A model generated the notes under the pieces. The model did no database searches and had not been told where the DNA came from. It saw only the letters and a list, made by a program, of their open reading frames with translations. A stretch of 29,814 nucleotides of DNA from Clostridia bacterium (lineage in GTDB: Bacteria; Bacillota; Clostridia; Lachnospirales; WQUN01), in assembly GCA_025997155.1 (NCBI GenBank), contig BNUF01000011.1:1-29814 (forward strand), in the 5' to 3' direction. Positions 16,133 to 24,931 of this stretch are shown piece after piece (the first letter of the stretch is position 1; the number at the start of each line of letters is the position of its first letter). The position numbers were made by a program, and so were the translations under genes.

Positions 16133-17281
16133 ATGGTTAAAACAATAACCGCGTATACGGAAGAGATTGACGACATTGAGCTTGCGGTCGGCGAAATTTT
16201 GGGGCAGCTGGAACTCGAAAAAAACCCGCTTAAAAATTCCATCGGGATTATCGCTTGTCACTATGAGTTTGTTTTTTCGGGGGTTTTTGAAGCTCTGTCA
16301 AAGGCGCTGCCCTTCGACGTCGTGGGCAATATCTCGTCCGTTCAGGCGGTGAACGGCGCGTCAGGCACTCTTATTTTAACTCTTATGGTGCTTACGTCGG
16401 ACGACGTTTCGTTTGAGGTCGTCTTGACAGAATCGTTGCTTGAGTCCCCCGGTAAAGTTATCGAGGACACATACAAATCTATACAGCCAGAACAAAAACC
16501 GAAGGCAATACTGATGTTCGCTCCGTTTATGCCGCAAAATTCAGGCGACGAATACGTCAACGCGCTCACAAAAGCGTCCGGCGGGATTCCATGTTTCGGG
16601 ACTCTTGCCGTGGACGACACCACCACTTTTGAGAACTGCTTTATGCTCTTTAACGGCGCGTATTACACCGACAGAATGGCAATGCTGCTGCTTTACGGAG
16701 AGCTAAACCCCAGATTCTATATAGCGACAATCTCGCCTGAAAAAGTGCGTACCGAATCCCCCGCGCTTATCACAAAATCGGCGGGGCATATCCTGATTGA
16801 AATAAACGGCCGCCCCGTCATGGATTTCTTTGAAAGCCTCGGGTTGGCGCAGGCGAGCGAAACGGCATACGCCCTCACGTCACTTCCTTTTATGCTTGAC
16901 TACAACGACGGCACTCCGCAAGTTTCGAAAGTCTTCATACGACTGACGGAGGAAAAACACGCGATATGCGGGGGAGCGACGCCCGAAGGCTCGACTCTGT
17001 ACCTTGGCGTCGCCGACAAGGACGACATTTTGTTCACCACCTCAAAACTGATTGAAAAAGTTTATGAGGAAACGCCGAGCTGCGTTTTGGGATTCTCCTG
17101 CGTGGCGCGGAATATGTCCCTTGGAGCGAACCAGCTTGAGGAGGTCGACTTGTTCAGGACCGCCGCGAAATCCCCTTTTATGATATCCTCCGCGGGAGGA
17201 GAAATTTGCCCGACCCAGACGAGCGATAATAACGCGATAAACCGTTTTCACAATACCGCTTTTGTTGTCCTTGTACTTTAA
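16133..17281 (+). CDS. FIST N / FIST C domain sensor protein
   Basis: A 382-aa soluble protein with the FIST_N domain (about residues 25-210; IGIIACHYEFVFSGVFEALS, then AILMFAPFMPQNSGDEYVNA) and FIST_C (about 215-365; GRPVMDFFESLGLAQ, then VLGFSCVARNMSLGANQLEE). FIST proteins are cytoplasmic small-ligand sensors, thought to bind amino acids or similar, and are usually encoded beside signalling proteins. Here two soluble hybrid histidine kinases follow directly, the first starting nine bases after the stop. The ATG at 16133 has the purine stretch AGAGAAGAGATG upstream. The C-terminal cysteine-containing segments (GFSCVAR, GGEICPT) are typical. The ligand is unknown. Confidence 0.9.
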   Translation: MVKTITAYTEEIDDIELAVGEILGQLELEKNPLKNSIGIIACHYEFVFSGVFEALSKALPFDVVGNISSVQAVNGASGTLILTLMVLTSDDVSFEVVLTESLLESPGKVIEDTYKSIQPEQKPKAILMFAPFMPQNSGDEYVNALTKASGGIPCFGTLAVDDTTTFENCFMLFNGAYYTDRMAMLLLYGELNPRFYIATISPEKVRTESPALITKSAGHILIEINGRPVMDFFESLGLAQASETAYALTSLPFMLDYNDGTPQVSKVFIRLTEEKHAICGGATPEGSTLYLGVADKDDILFTTSKLIEKVYEETPSCVLGFSCVARNMSLGANQLEEVDLFRTAAKSPFMISSAGGEICPTQTSDNNAINRFHNTAFVVLVL

Positions 17282-17290
17282 GGAGTGTGC

Positions 17291-19009
17291 TTGTGCTTGT
17301 ATCCCGACGAGAAAACGGCTTTACTGGCCGAGATAAAAGAACTCAAACTCCAGAATTCAAAACTTAACAGGGAGCTTAGAGTGACTAAAAGTTCAGTCGA
17401 AAAAATTACTCTGGCTATTGAGGCAAAGGACACGTTCAGCAACGCTCTGTCGGCGGCAAACGCGAAACAAAAGGCGTACACGGATATGCTCCTCGAGAGC
17501 TGCCCGAATATCATTATGCTCCTTGACGATTCGGGACGCTTTGTGTTATGCACAAAAGAATTTTTGAAACTCACAAACACGCATAATTTTGACTTGATAA
17601 GAAATACAGCGTATACGGAGGTTTTTCCAAAGTATATGGGGCGGGAAACCTTTGAACGCGTATCGTCGGCAATCTCCAAAGTTATCGCCTTGCACAAGAC
17701 GACGGAGGAAACGAGCGTAATAAACGAATGGCTTGATTTCGGGGGCGGCGGGGAATTTCGGTATTACGCGCTCGAACTTAGCTCTATCGGGAGCTCAAAG
17801 GCGTCGGACGCGGGGATTTCGGCGGGCGTGCTTATCGTTTTTGTAGACTTGACCGACTTTATGCGCGAAAAGCAGCGCGCCGAGGACGCGAACAGCGCGA
17901 AATCGGATTTTTTGGCTAGTATGTCCCACGAGATAAGAACGCCTATGAACGCCATTTTAGGTATGTCCGAAATGCTGGCAAGGAGCGAGCTTGACGATAC
18001 GCAAAAAAAATACCTCTCCGATATAAGGACTTCCTCAAAGGCGCTTTTGGCGATTATAAACGATATTCTTGACTTCTCCAAAATCGAGGCGGGAAAACTC
18101 GAAATCATAAACTCAAATTACAATTTGCGCGGGCTTCTTAACAACCTGTACGCAATGTTCGACATAATGTTCACGGGCAAAAATCTCAAACTTTCCTTTG
18201 ATATAGACGGGAATATCCCCGATGCCGTAAACGGCGACGAAAACCGTATGAGGCAGGTTCTCACAAATTTACTCTCGAATTCGATGAAGTACACCAAAGA
18301 GGGGGGCGTTGTGTTCTCCGCATGGCTTGAGCGTGACGGCACAATCCGTTTCGACGTCAAGGATACCGGTATAGGTATCCGCCGGCAAGACCGAGACCGC
18401 CTCTTCAAACCCTTTGAACAGCTTGACACAAAGAAGAACAAAAATGTCGTCGGCACGGGGCTTGGGCTTGCGATTACCTTTCAGCTCTGCAAACTTATGG
18501 ACGGAGCTTTGTGGCTTGAGAGCGAGTACGGCAAAGGCTCGACTTTCTCTGTCGCCGTGCCGTATGTTATGGCGACGGACGCGTTTGACGACGACGGGGC
18601 GGAAGAAATCGAGGAATTTTCCGCCCCTGACGCTAAAATTTTGGTCGTTGACGACGTTGAAATCAATTTGGCGGTGGCGGAGGCGTTGCTCGGCGTGTTT
18701 GGGATAGCTCCCGACATGGCGCAGTCGGGGCCGCTCGCAATCGAAATGGTAAAACAAAAAGAATACGACTTGATTTTTATGGACCATATGATGCCCGAAA
18801 TGGACGGACTCGAAACGACGACGCGTATCCGCGAACTCGGAGGGTACGGTTTTGCCGTCCCGATTATCGCCCTCACGGCGAACGCGGTGAACGGCGCGGC
18901 GGAAATGTTTTCAGAAAACAAACTGGACGGGTTTCTGCCAAAACCGCTGGAAATTCGGACGCTTAACCTGTGTCTGCGGAAATGGCTGCCCGAAAACAGG
19001 ATAATGTAA
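17291..19009 (+). CDS. soluble hybrid sensor histidine kinase (PAS-HisKA-HATPase-REC)
   Basis: About 572 aa, no membrane helix. Domains in order: coiled coil (residues ~10-45), PAS-like sensor (~65-190; SCPNIIMLLDDSGRFVLC), HisKA with phospho-His at about residue 213 (FLASMSHEIRTPMNAILGMS), HATPase with N, G1 and G2 boxes (NLLSNSMKY, DTGIGI, GTGLGLA) and a receiver with acceptor Asp at about 498 (LIFMDHMMPEMDG). TAAGGAG ends at 17285, so TTG at 17291 (five-base gap) is the best start; GTG 17285 overlaps the site and TTG 17297 is possible. It follows the FIST gene with no room for a promoter. No HPt protein or DNA-binding regulator is nearby. Confidence 0.9.
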   Translation: MCLYPDEKTALLAEIKELKLQNSKLNRELRVTKSSVEKITLAIEAKDTFSNALSAANAKQKAYTDMLLESCPNIIMLLDDSGRFVLCTKEFLKLTNTHNFDLIRNTAYTEVFPKYMGRETFERVSSAISKVIALHKTTEETSVINEWLDFGGGGEFRYYALELSSIGSSKASDAGISAGVLIVFVDLTDFMREKQRAEDANSAKSDFLASMSHEIRTPMNAILGMSEMLARSELDDTQKKYLSDIRTSSKALLAIINDILDFSKIEAGKLEIINSNYNLRGLLNNLYAMFDIMFTGKNLKLSFDIDGNIPDAVNGDENRMRQVLTNLLSNSMKYTKEGGVVFSAWLERDGTIRFDVKDTGIGIRRQDRDRLFKPFEQLDTKKNKNVVGTGLGLAITFQLCKLMDGALWLESEYGKGSTFSVAVPYVMATDAFDDDGAEEIEEFSAPDAKILVVDDVEINLAVAEALLGVFGIAPDMAQSGPLAIEMVKQKEYDLIFMDHMMPEMDGLETTTRIRELGGYGFAVPIIALTANAVNGAAEMFSENKLDGFLPKPLEIRTLNLCLRKWLPENRIM

Positions 19010-19033
19010 CCAAAAACTTAAGAGGTGATTCTA

Positions 19034-20725
19034 ATGTCCGCACCAGATGAAGATGAACTTAAAACACTTCGGGCGGAAAACAAGAAGCTGACGCGGAATT
19101 TGCGCCGTCAGACGGAAATCAATCAACAGATTCTCAAAAATATCGAGTCGTCAAAAAACCTTGTGCGTATGGTGGATAAGGAAAAAGCTCGGCTTGAAGG
19201 GTATATGGATATGTTTCTCAACAACTCCGCCGATTTGGTTTTTTTGTTTGACAAATACGGCGGGCTTGTTTTCGTGAGCAATTCGTATTTGACGCCGACA
19301 GGGCTTGATATCCTCGGCGTGAGCGGGAAACGGATATGCGATTTGATTGAGGATTATATGGACAAAGACGAACACGCGGCTGCGCGTCCGATTCTTCGCA
19401 AGGCGTTTGACGACTGCGTGGAGAAGGAGCTTGATATAAGACTTTGCCTTTACGGTTTGGGAATATTTAGAAATTATATGGCTAAGATTACGCCTATGTT
19501 TGACGGAAACGTGGCGAAAGGCTTCATTGTGATACTCGGCGACGTTACGGAACTTGTTTTGGCAAAGAACAACGCGATGCGCCTAAGCGAGGTCAAATCG
19601 AACTTCCTTTCCCGTATGAGCCACGAAATCCGCACGCCCATGAACGCCATAATCGGGCTTACCGTAATCGGAAAAGAGACGGAGGAGACGGCAAAGAAGG
19701 AATATTGCCTTGAAAAAATCGGCGAGGCGAGCAAGTATCTTTTGGGAATCATAAACGACATACTTGATATGTCGCAAATTGAGTCGGAAAAATTTGAACT
19801 ATCAGTAAATGAATTTAATTTTGAAAAGATGATGACACGCGTCTCGGACGTGATGTCCTTTAAGATTGTCAAAAAAAATCAGAACCTGACGGTACATATT
19901 GACGATAAGATACCTCCCTCTATCGTCGCGGACGAGCAACGCCTTTCACAGGTGATTACAAATCTCCTCTCAAACGCAAACAAATTCACGCCCGAAAACG
20001 GCAATATCACCATTATCGCGGAACTTTTGGCGGATTATGGAAATACTTGCCTCATATGCGTCAAGGTGCTTGATACGGGCATCGGGATTTCCGAGTCCGC
20101 GCTGCCCCTCATCTTCGCGAACTTTGAGCAGCTTGACTCGGGCGTTTCGCGAAAGTACAGCGGGACGGGGCTGGGGCTTGCGATTTCAAAACATATCGTC
20201 GACATGATGGGCGGAAATATCCGCGTCGAGTCGGTCGAGGGCGACGGCTCGTCCTTCATCTTTGACATAGTTGTAGAAAAAGGCAGCGCGGAGGTGTTCG
20301 GAGGCGGCAAACCTGACGACGAGAGTATTTTTGAGGATTCCGAAGGAATCTTTGAGGGACACGAGATTTTGATAGTCGAGGACATTGACATAAACCGCGA
20401 AATTTTAGAGGGTCTTTTAGAGGATACAGGCGTTTCTATGGATTTCGCCTATGACGGGCTTGAGGCGGTCGCGAAATTTACGGACGGCGAAAACCCTGAT
20501 TACGAGCTGGTTCTTATGGACATTAATATGCCTAATCTCGACGGCTACGGCGCGACAATGCAAATCCGCGAAATCAACAAGGATATCCCGATATACGCTA
20601 TGACAGCCAACGTTTTCCGCGAGGACGTCGAAAAATGCATTTCCGCCGGAATGAACGGACACCTCGGCAAACCCGTCGACGTCGTATCTCTTATGAAAAC
20701 TCTGAAAACTACTCTGCTTAGATAA
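19034..20725 (+). CDS. soluble hybrid sensor histidine kinase, second copy (PAS-HisKA-HATPase-REC)
   Basis: 563 aa, no membrane helix. An N-terminal coiled coil (~5-60) and PAS domain (~60-175; NNSADLVFLFDKYGGLVFVS) are followed by HisKA with H197 (FLSRMSHEIRTPMNAIIG), HATPase (NLLSNANKF, DTGIGIS, GTGLGLAIS) and a receiver with acceptor D496 (LVLMDINMPNLDGYG) and switch region YAMTANVF plus GKPVD. Same architecture as the preceding kinase but clearly diverged, so an old duplication. AGAGGTGAT lies four bases before the ATG at 19034, which sets the start; an in-frame GTG three codons upstream lies within that site. The receiver Asp is intact, so phosphorelay to an outside HPt is possible. Confidence 0.92.
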   Translation: MSAPDEDELKTLRAENKKLTRNLRRQTEINQQILKNIESSKNLVRMVDKEKARLEGYMDMFLNNSADLVFLFDKYGGLVFVSNSYLTPTGLDILGVSGKRICDLIEDYMDKDEHAAARPILRKAFDDCVEKELDIRLCLYGLGIFRNYMAKITPMFDGNVAKGFIVILGDVTELVLAKNNAMRLSEVKSNFLSRMSHEIRTPMNAIIGLTVIGKETEETAKKEYCLEKIGEASKYLLGIINDILDMSQIESEKFELSVNEFNFEKMMTRVSDVMSFKIVKKNQNLTVHIDDKIPPSIVADEQRLSQVITNLLSNANKFTPENGNITIIAELLADYGNTCLICVKVLDTGIGISESALPLIFANFEQLDSGVSRKYSGTGLGLAISKHIVDMMGGNIRVESVEGDGSSFIFDIVVEKGSAEVFGGGKPDDESIFEDSEGIFEGHEILIVEDIDINREILEGLLEDTGVSMDFAYDGLEAVAKFTDGENPDYELVLMDINMPNLDGYGATMQIREINKDIPIYAMTANVFREDVEKCISAGMNGHLGKPVDVVSLMKTLKTTLLR

Positions 20726-20737
20726 GGTTGTGATATA

Positions 20738-21394
20738 TTGGAAAACACGGAGGATTACGGGCTGTTTTTTGAGGAAGAAAAAGTGCTTTGCACCAGCGCG
20801 GGCGACCTTGTGCCCGCGTTTGTTGAAACGCCGCGCCGAAAATACAAGTATTCGGTCGAATATTACAAAACGGGCGGGGTAAAATCCGTTTACCTTAACG
20901 ATATCCAGCGGATAATGACCCCCGCGGGAATTTTCCCCGCCGAGTACGTCACTTTTTATGAAAGCGGAAACCTCAAGCGGTTTTTTCCGACAGACGGGAA
21001 ATTATCGGGGTTTTGGGGCGAGGAGGACGAAAAGACTATGAACGTCCCTATCTCCCTTGAGTTTTCCTTTGCCGCGTTTACGGCGTACCTGTCGGGCGTA
21101 TATTTTTACGAATCGGGGAAGATAAAGAGCGTCACGCTTTACCCGAACGAATTTGTGGATATTATGACCTCCCAAGGCACAATCAAAACCCGCGTCGGGT
21201 TTTCCCTGTATGAAGACGGAAAGCTCCGCTCCCTTGAACCCGCGCTCCCGACAAAGATTACCACAAAGGACGGGACTTTTCGCGCCTATGACATAAACGC
21301 CAACTGTGTGAACGCCGACAGAAACTCCCTTGAATTCGGCGCGGACGGCGGCGTAATCTCTTTTGTCGATATAGATAAGGAAGAAAACCTATGA
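20738..21394 (+). CDS. MORN/YwqK-like repeat protein
   Basis: 218 aa, soluble. It contains at least four short repeats of the MORN/YwqK kind with the pattern Tyr-x-(S/D/T)-Gly-x-(L/V/I)-(K/R)-S: YKTGGVKSV (about residue 43), YESGNLKRF (~74), YESGKIKSV (~124) and YEDGKLRSL (~158), plus a degenerate FGADGGVISF near the end. Such repeats form beta-hairpin stacks and occur in lipid- or protein-binding scaffolds; the true role here is unknown. The start is TTG at 20738, with AAGG-TTGTGAT upstream, 12 bases after the second kinase; its TGA overlaps the exonuclease ATG. Co-location suggests a link to the FIST/kinase module, but this is untested. Confidence 0.7.
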   Translation: MENTEDYGLFFEEEKVLCTSAGDLVPAFVETPRRKYKYSVEYYKTGGVKSVYLNDIQRIMTPAGIFPAEYVTFYESGNLKRFFPTDGKLSGFWGEEDEKTMNVPISLEFSFAAFTAYLSGVYFYESGKIKSVTLYPNEFVDIMTSQGTIKTRVGFSLYEDGKLRSLEPALPTKITTKDGTFRAYDINANCVNADRNSLEFGADGGVISFVDIDKEENL

Positions 21395-22173
21395 AACTGA
21401 TTTCGTGGAACGTAAACGGTTTACGCGCTTGCGCAAAAAAAGGGTTTATGGATTTTTTCAAAGAAACGGACGCTGATTTTTTTTGCGTTCAGGAAACGAA
21501 GATGCTGAAAGAACAAAATACGGAGGATTTCGCGGGATACAATGAGTTCTGGAACAGCGCCGTGAAGAAGGGCTATTCGGGAACGGCGATTTTTGCGAAA
21601 GAAAACCCCATAGAGGCGGCGTACTCGACTTTTGAGGAAAAATTTGAGGACAAACTCGGGCATAACGACGAGGGACGCGTAATTTGCCTTGAATATGCCA
21701 AATTTTACCTTGTCAACGTGTACACCCCAAACTCAAAAAGGGAACTTTTGCGCCTGCCCTACCGCGAGGAGTGGGAGGACAGTTTTAGAAAATACCTGAA
21801 AAAACTTAACAAAAAGAAGCCCGTGATAGTATGCGGAGACTTAAACGTCGCGCATAAGGAAATCGACCTGACGAATCCCGCGTCAAACCGCAAAAACCCG
21901 GGGTTCAGCGACTCTGAACGCGAAAAAATGTCAATCCTCCTCGACAGCGGGTTCACCGACACTTTTCGCAAACTGCACCCCGACACGGAAAACGCGTACA
22001 CGTGGTGGTCATATATGTCGAACGCCCGCGAAAAAAACATAGGGTGGCGAATCGACTACTTTCTTGTCTCAAACGACATATCGAGCCTGATTAAAAAAAC
22101 CCCGATTTTCGCGGAGGTGTTCGGAAGCGACCACTGCCCGATTGGGCTGGAAATCGACATAAATAACACTTGA
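21391..22173 (+). CDS. exoA: exodeoxyribonuclease III (AP endonuclease)
   Basis: A 260-aa enzyme of the EEP/ExoIII family that cuts DNA at abasic sites and trims 3' ends in base-excision repair. Motifs in order: KLISWNVNGLRA (N-terminal Asn), FCVQETKM (metal Glu), VCGDLNVAHKEIDL (catalytic Asp and Asn), GWRIDYFLVS and FGSDHCPIGLE (catalytic His). Length and order fit the bacterial ExoA/XthA type. Its ATG overlaps the preceding stop. Its own TGA (22171-22173) lies within the -35 box of the tRNA-Gly promoter. It closes the eight-gene plus-strand run; no terminator is seen before the tRNA. Confidence 0.97.
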   Translation: MKLISWNVNGLRACAKKGFMDFFKETDADFFCVQETKMLKEQNTEDFAGYNEFWNSAVKKGYSGTAIFAKENPIEAAYSTFEEKFEDKLGHNDEGRVICLEYAKFYLVNVYTPNSKRELLRLPYREEWEDSFRKYLKKLNKKKPVIVCGDLNVAHKEIDLTNPASNRKNPGFSDSEREKMSILLDSGFTDTFRKLHPDTENAYTWWSYMSNAREKNIGWRIDYFLVSNDISSLIKKTPIFAEVFGSDHCPIGLEIDINNT

Positions 22174-22198
22174 CAAGGGCGTTGCAATGCTGTATAAT
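22170..22198 (+). promoter_or_regulatory. consensus sigma-A promoter of tRNA-Gly
   Basis: Perfect TTGACA (22170-22175), 17-base spacer and perfect TATAAT (22193-22198), nine bases before the tRNA. The -35 contains the stop codon of the exonuclease gene. Confidence 0.9.
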
Positions 22199-22207
22199 GT
22201 CCTTATT

Positions 22208-22278
22208 GCGGGTGTGGTTCAATGGTAGAATATAAGCTTCCCAAGCTTGGGACGGGGGTTCGATTCCCCTCACCCGCT
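22208..22278 (+). tRNA. tRNA-Gly, anticodon CCC
   Basis: A full cloverleaf can be drawn: acceptor GCGGGTG pairs with CACCCGC (22271-22277), discriminator T, D arm with GGTAGAAT, anticodon stem TAAGC/GCTTG around loop TTCCCAA, and T arm GGGGG-TTCGATT-CCCCT. The anticodon CCC reads GGG glycine codons. The 3' CCA is not encoded, so it must be added by CCA-transferase. Its own promoter and terminator flank it. Confidence 0.95.
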
Positions 22279-22284
22279 TAGAGA

Positions 22285-22316
22285 AAAAAAGAAGTGCCAG
22301 ACGGCACTTCTTTTTT
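22285..22316. terminator. two-way intrinsic terminator for tRNA-Gly and hydF
   Basis: GAAGTGCC (22291-22298) pairs perfectly with GGCACTTC (22303-22310) around AGAC, extended by A-T pairs on both sides, with seven A on the left and six T on the right. It ends tRNA-Gly on the plus strand and, three bases after the hydF stop, the hydEGF message on the minus strand. Confidence 0.95.
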
Positions 22317-22319
22317 ATT

Positions 22320-23510
22320 CTAGTATCCAAGCGGCGCGACGCTTCGCTCCAAAATGCCCTGTATAAAAGCCAGCGCAATCCCGTAATTCGTGAGGGGTAC
22401 GCCCGATTCTTTCGCGTGGTTTTGCCTGTATGTCATTTCCTTGTCGCCCTGCATACACCCGCCGCAATGTATAACGAGTTTGTATTTTGACAACTCTTCT
22501 GGGAAGTCGTTCCCCGCGCTGAACTCAAAGTTCAGGTCGTCCGTTTTCGCGTAAGATTTAAGAAGTTTCGGGAGTTTCACCGTGCCTATGTCGTCACATT
22601 GGCGGTGGTGCGTACACCCCTCCGATATAAGAATCGTGTCCCCCGCCTTAAGTTCGTCAATCACCTTAGCCCCGACGATTGCCTGTTCAAGCATACCCTT
22701 GTACCGCGCAAACAGTATCGAAAAGGAAGTAAGCGGAACGTCCGCGGGCACTTCCTCACTCACCAGCTTAAACGCCTGACTGTCGGTGATTACAAGGCGC
22801 GGTTTCTGCCCCAGCTTGATTAGCGTATCGCGGAGTTCAAATTCGCGTATCACTATCGATACTGCCTGCGCCTCAAGAATATCCCGCACGACTTGCTGCT
22901 GCGGCAAAATGAGCCTGCCTTTGGGGGCGGCGGAGTCAATCGGCGTGACCAAAACGACAAAATCCATAGGAGCAAGCAAATCCCCGACAAGCCTTTTTTC
23001 GTCATTTTGAGGGACGGCGACTTTAGCGATAAAATCTTTTAGTTCGCGGATATTTTCGCCTGTTTTCGCACTCACATAGATTTCGTTTTCGGCGGGGGAT
23101 TTCGAGCCCGCGTACAATAAGTCGCTTTTGTTATACGCCACAATGTACGGCAACTCTACCTTTTCAAAACTTTCTATCAAATCGTCGTCAATGTCGCTTT
23201 TTCCGCTTTGCGCGTCCACGACAAGCACCGCAACGTCAATCTGGCGCAGAATCTGCTTTGTCTTCTTGATTCGGAGTTCCCCGAGCTCGCCTATGTCGTC
23301 AATCCCCGGCGTGTCTATAATCAGCACGGGGCCGAGCGGCAAAAGTTCCATCGCCTTTTTAACGGGGTCGGTCGTCGTTCCCGCCACGGTCGAAACGACT
23401 GCCAAATCCTGCCCTGTCACGGCGTTCACAAGCCTTGATTTCCCCGCGTTCCTCTTCCCGAAAAAACCTATCTTAACACGAACCGCCGACGGCGTATCGT
23501 TCATACTCAT
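22320..23510 (-). CDS. hydF: [FeFe]-hydrogenase H-cluster maturation GTPase HydF
   Basis: A 396-aa scaffold GTPase on which the 2Fe subcluster is assembled before transfer to apo-hydrogenase. The P-loop GKRNAGKS (about residues 18-25), switch segment TVAGTTTDPV, DTPGIDD and NKSD of the TrmE-like G domain are clear. The C-terminal cluster domain carries CTH and, 46 residues on, HCGGC, the conserved CxH...HCxxC ligands of HydF. AGGAGGA (23517-23523) overlaps the hydG stop and is six bases from ATG 23510; an ATG at 23516 is too close to it. It is last in the hydE-hydG-hydF operon. Confidence 0.97.
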   Translation of the reverse strand: MSMNDTPSAVRVKIGFFGKRNAGKSRLVNAVTGQDLAVVSTVAGTTTDPVKKAMELLPLGPVLIIDTPGIDDIGELGELRIKKTKQILRQIDVAVLVVDAQSGKSDIDDDLIESFEKVELPYIVAYNKSDLLYAGSKSPAENEIYVSAKTGENIRELKDFIAKVAVPQNDEKRLVGDLLAPMDFVVLVTPIDSAAPKGRLILPQQQVVRDILEAQAVSIVIREFELRDTLIKLGQKPRLVITDSQAFKLVSEEVPADVPLTSFSILFARYKGMLEQAIVGAKVIDELKAGDTILISEGCTHHRQCDDIGTVKLPKLLKSYAKTDDLNFEFSAGNDFPEELSKYKLVIHCGGCMQGDKEMTYRQNHAKESGVPLTNYGIALAFIQGILERSVAPLGY

Positions 23511-23521
23511 ACCCATTCCTC

Positions 23522-24931
23522 CTATAACCTAAAATCCCGCTGTCCGTTCTTAATGTTTTCCAGATTCTTCCGTACCAATTCACGGACTTTTTCGTTAGGA
23601 ACGTTTTCTATTTCTCTTGAGATAAGCGCGTCGCCAAGGGGTTTTGTGCCGCTCGCGGCGTAATCGTTCAGGTATTCGCAAAGCGTCATAAGCGCGTTCG
23701 GGTGGCAGCAATTCTGAATTTGCCCCGATTTGCAAAGCGTCATAAATCGGTCGCCCGTGCGTCCCTCGCGGTAGCAAGCCGTGCAAAAACTCGGGATATA
23801 CCCAAGTTCGATAAGCCACGACACCACCTCGTCAAGGGTGCGGGAATCGTCCACCTCGAATTGTTCGGTGTCGTGCTCAAGGGAGACGTACCCGCCGACA
23901 CTTGTCCGACTGCCTCCGCTAATCTGCGAAACGCCGATACGCAGCAGTTTTTCGCGCATTTTCTCACTCTCGCGGGTGGATATTATCATTCCCGTATACG
24001 GCACGGAAATTCTTATACAGGCGACGATTTTCTCGAATATATCGTCGCTAAGCCCGTTTTTGAATTGGCTCGCGTCAATGTCGTCCGCGCCGCGAACACG
24101 CGGGACGCTTATCGTGTGCGGTCCGACGCCGTAAGATGCCTCCAAATGCTCGGCGTGCATAAGAAGCGCCGCGAACTCGTATTTATACCCCGCAAGCCCG
24201 AAAAGAACGCCGAGTCCCACGTCGTCGATTCCGCCGTCCATAGCGCGGTCGTGGGCGGTGGTGTGGTAGTCGTAGTTGCTCTTGGGCCCTGATGGGTGAA
24301 GAGTTTCATAATTCTTTTTGTCATACGTTTCCTGAAACAAAATATACGTTCCGATTTCCGCGCCGCGAAGTTTTTTATAGTTTTCAACGGTGGTCGCGGC
24401 AATGTTCACGTTCACCCTGCGAATCGCGCCGTTTTTATGTTTTATGTCATATATTGTCGCAATCGATTCCAGTATATAGTCAATCGGGTTGTTGAGCGCG
24501 TCCTCGCCGCTTTCAAGCGCAAGGCGTTTATGCCCCATATCCTGAAGCGCCGTCACCTCCGCCGCGATTTCCTCCTGTGTGAGTTTTTTACGCGGGATAT
24601 GACTGTTCTGCAAATGGTACGGACAGTATACGCACCCGTTGATACAATAATTTGAAAGATAAAGAGGCGCGAACATAACAATCCGATTTCCGTAAAACGC
24701 CTGTTTTATCTCGTTCGCAAGGGTAAAAATCTCCGCGTTGCGTTCGGGAATTTCGCAAAGAAGCAAAACAGCCGCCTCGCGGTGTTCAAGCCCCTTCCGC
24801 TCCCGCGCCTTCGCCAAAATCTCGCCCACAAGCCGTTTGTTATTCTTGTTCTTTTCGGCATACTCGATTGTCGATATTATTTCCTCGTGATTTATAAATT
24901 CTTCCGCCAGTTTTGAATTTTTATCGTACAT
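23522..24931 (-). CDS. hydG: [FeFe]-hydrogenase maturase HydG (tyrosine lyase, radical SAM)
   Basis: A 469-aa radical SAM enzyme that cleaves tyrosine to p-cresol, CO and cyanide, producing the diatomic ligands of the H-cluster. The SAM-cluster motif CINGCVYC (C96, C100, C103) is CX3CX2C. The C-terminal CX2CX22C motif that binds the auxiliary cluster is intact (CTACYREG to QNCCHPNA). PYTGMIISTRES and SQISGGSRTSVGGY are typical and separate it from ThiH. The ATG at 24931 follows GGGGGG by about nine bases; the open frame upstream is hydE antiphase sequence. It overlaps hydE by 11 bases and its stop touches the hydF ribosome binding site. Confidence 0.97.
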   Translation of the reverse strand: MYDKNSKLAEEFINHEEIISTIEYAEKNKNNKRLVGEILAKARERKGLEHREAAVLLLCEIPERNAEIFTLANEIKQAFYGNRIVMFAPLYLSNYCINGCVYCPYHLQNSHIPRKKLTQEEIAAEVTALQDMGHKRLALESGEDALNNPIDYILESIATIYDIKHKNGAIRRVNVNIAATTVENYKKLRGAEIGTYILFQETYDKKNYETLHPSGPKSNYDYHTTAHDRAMDGGIDDVGLGVLFGLAGYKYEFAALLMHAEHLEASYGVGPHTISVPRVRGADDIDASQFKNGLSDDIFEKIVACIRISVPYTGMIISTRESEKMREKLLRIGVSQISGGSRTSVGGYVSLEHDTEQFEVDDSRTLDEVVSWLIELGYIPSFCTACYREGRTGDRFMTLCKSGQIQNCCHPNALMTLCEYLNDYAASGTKPLGDALISREIENVPNEKVRELVRKNLENIKNGQRDFRL

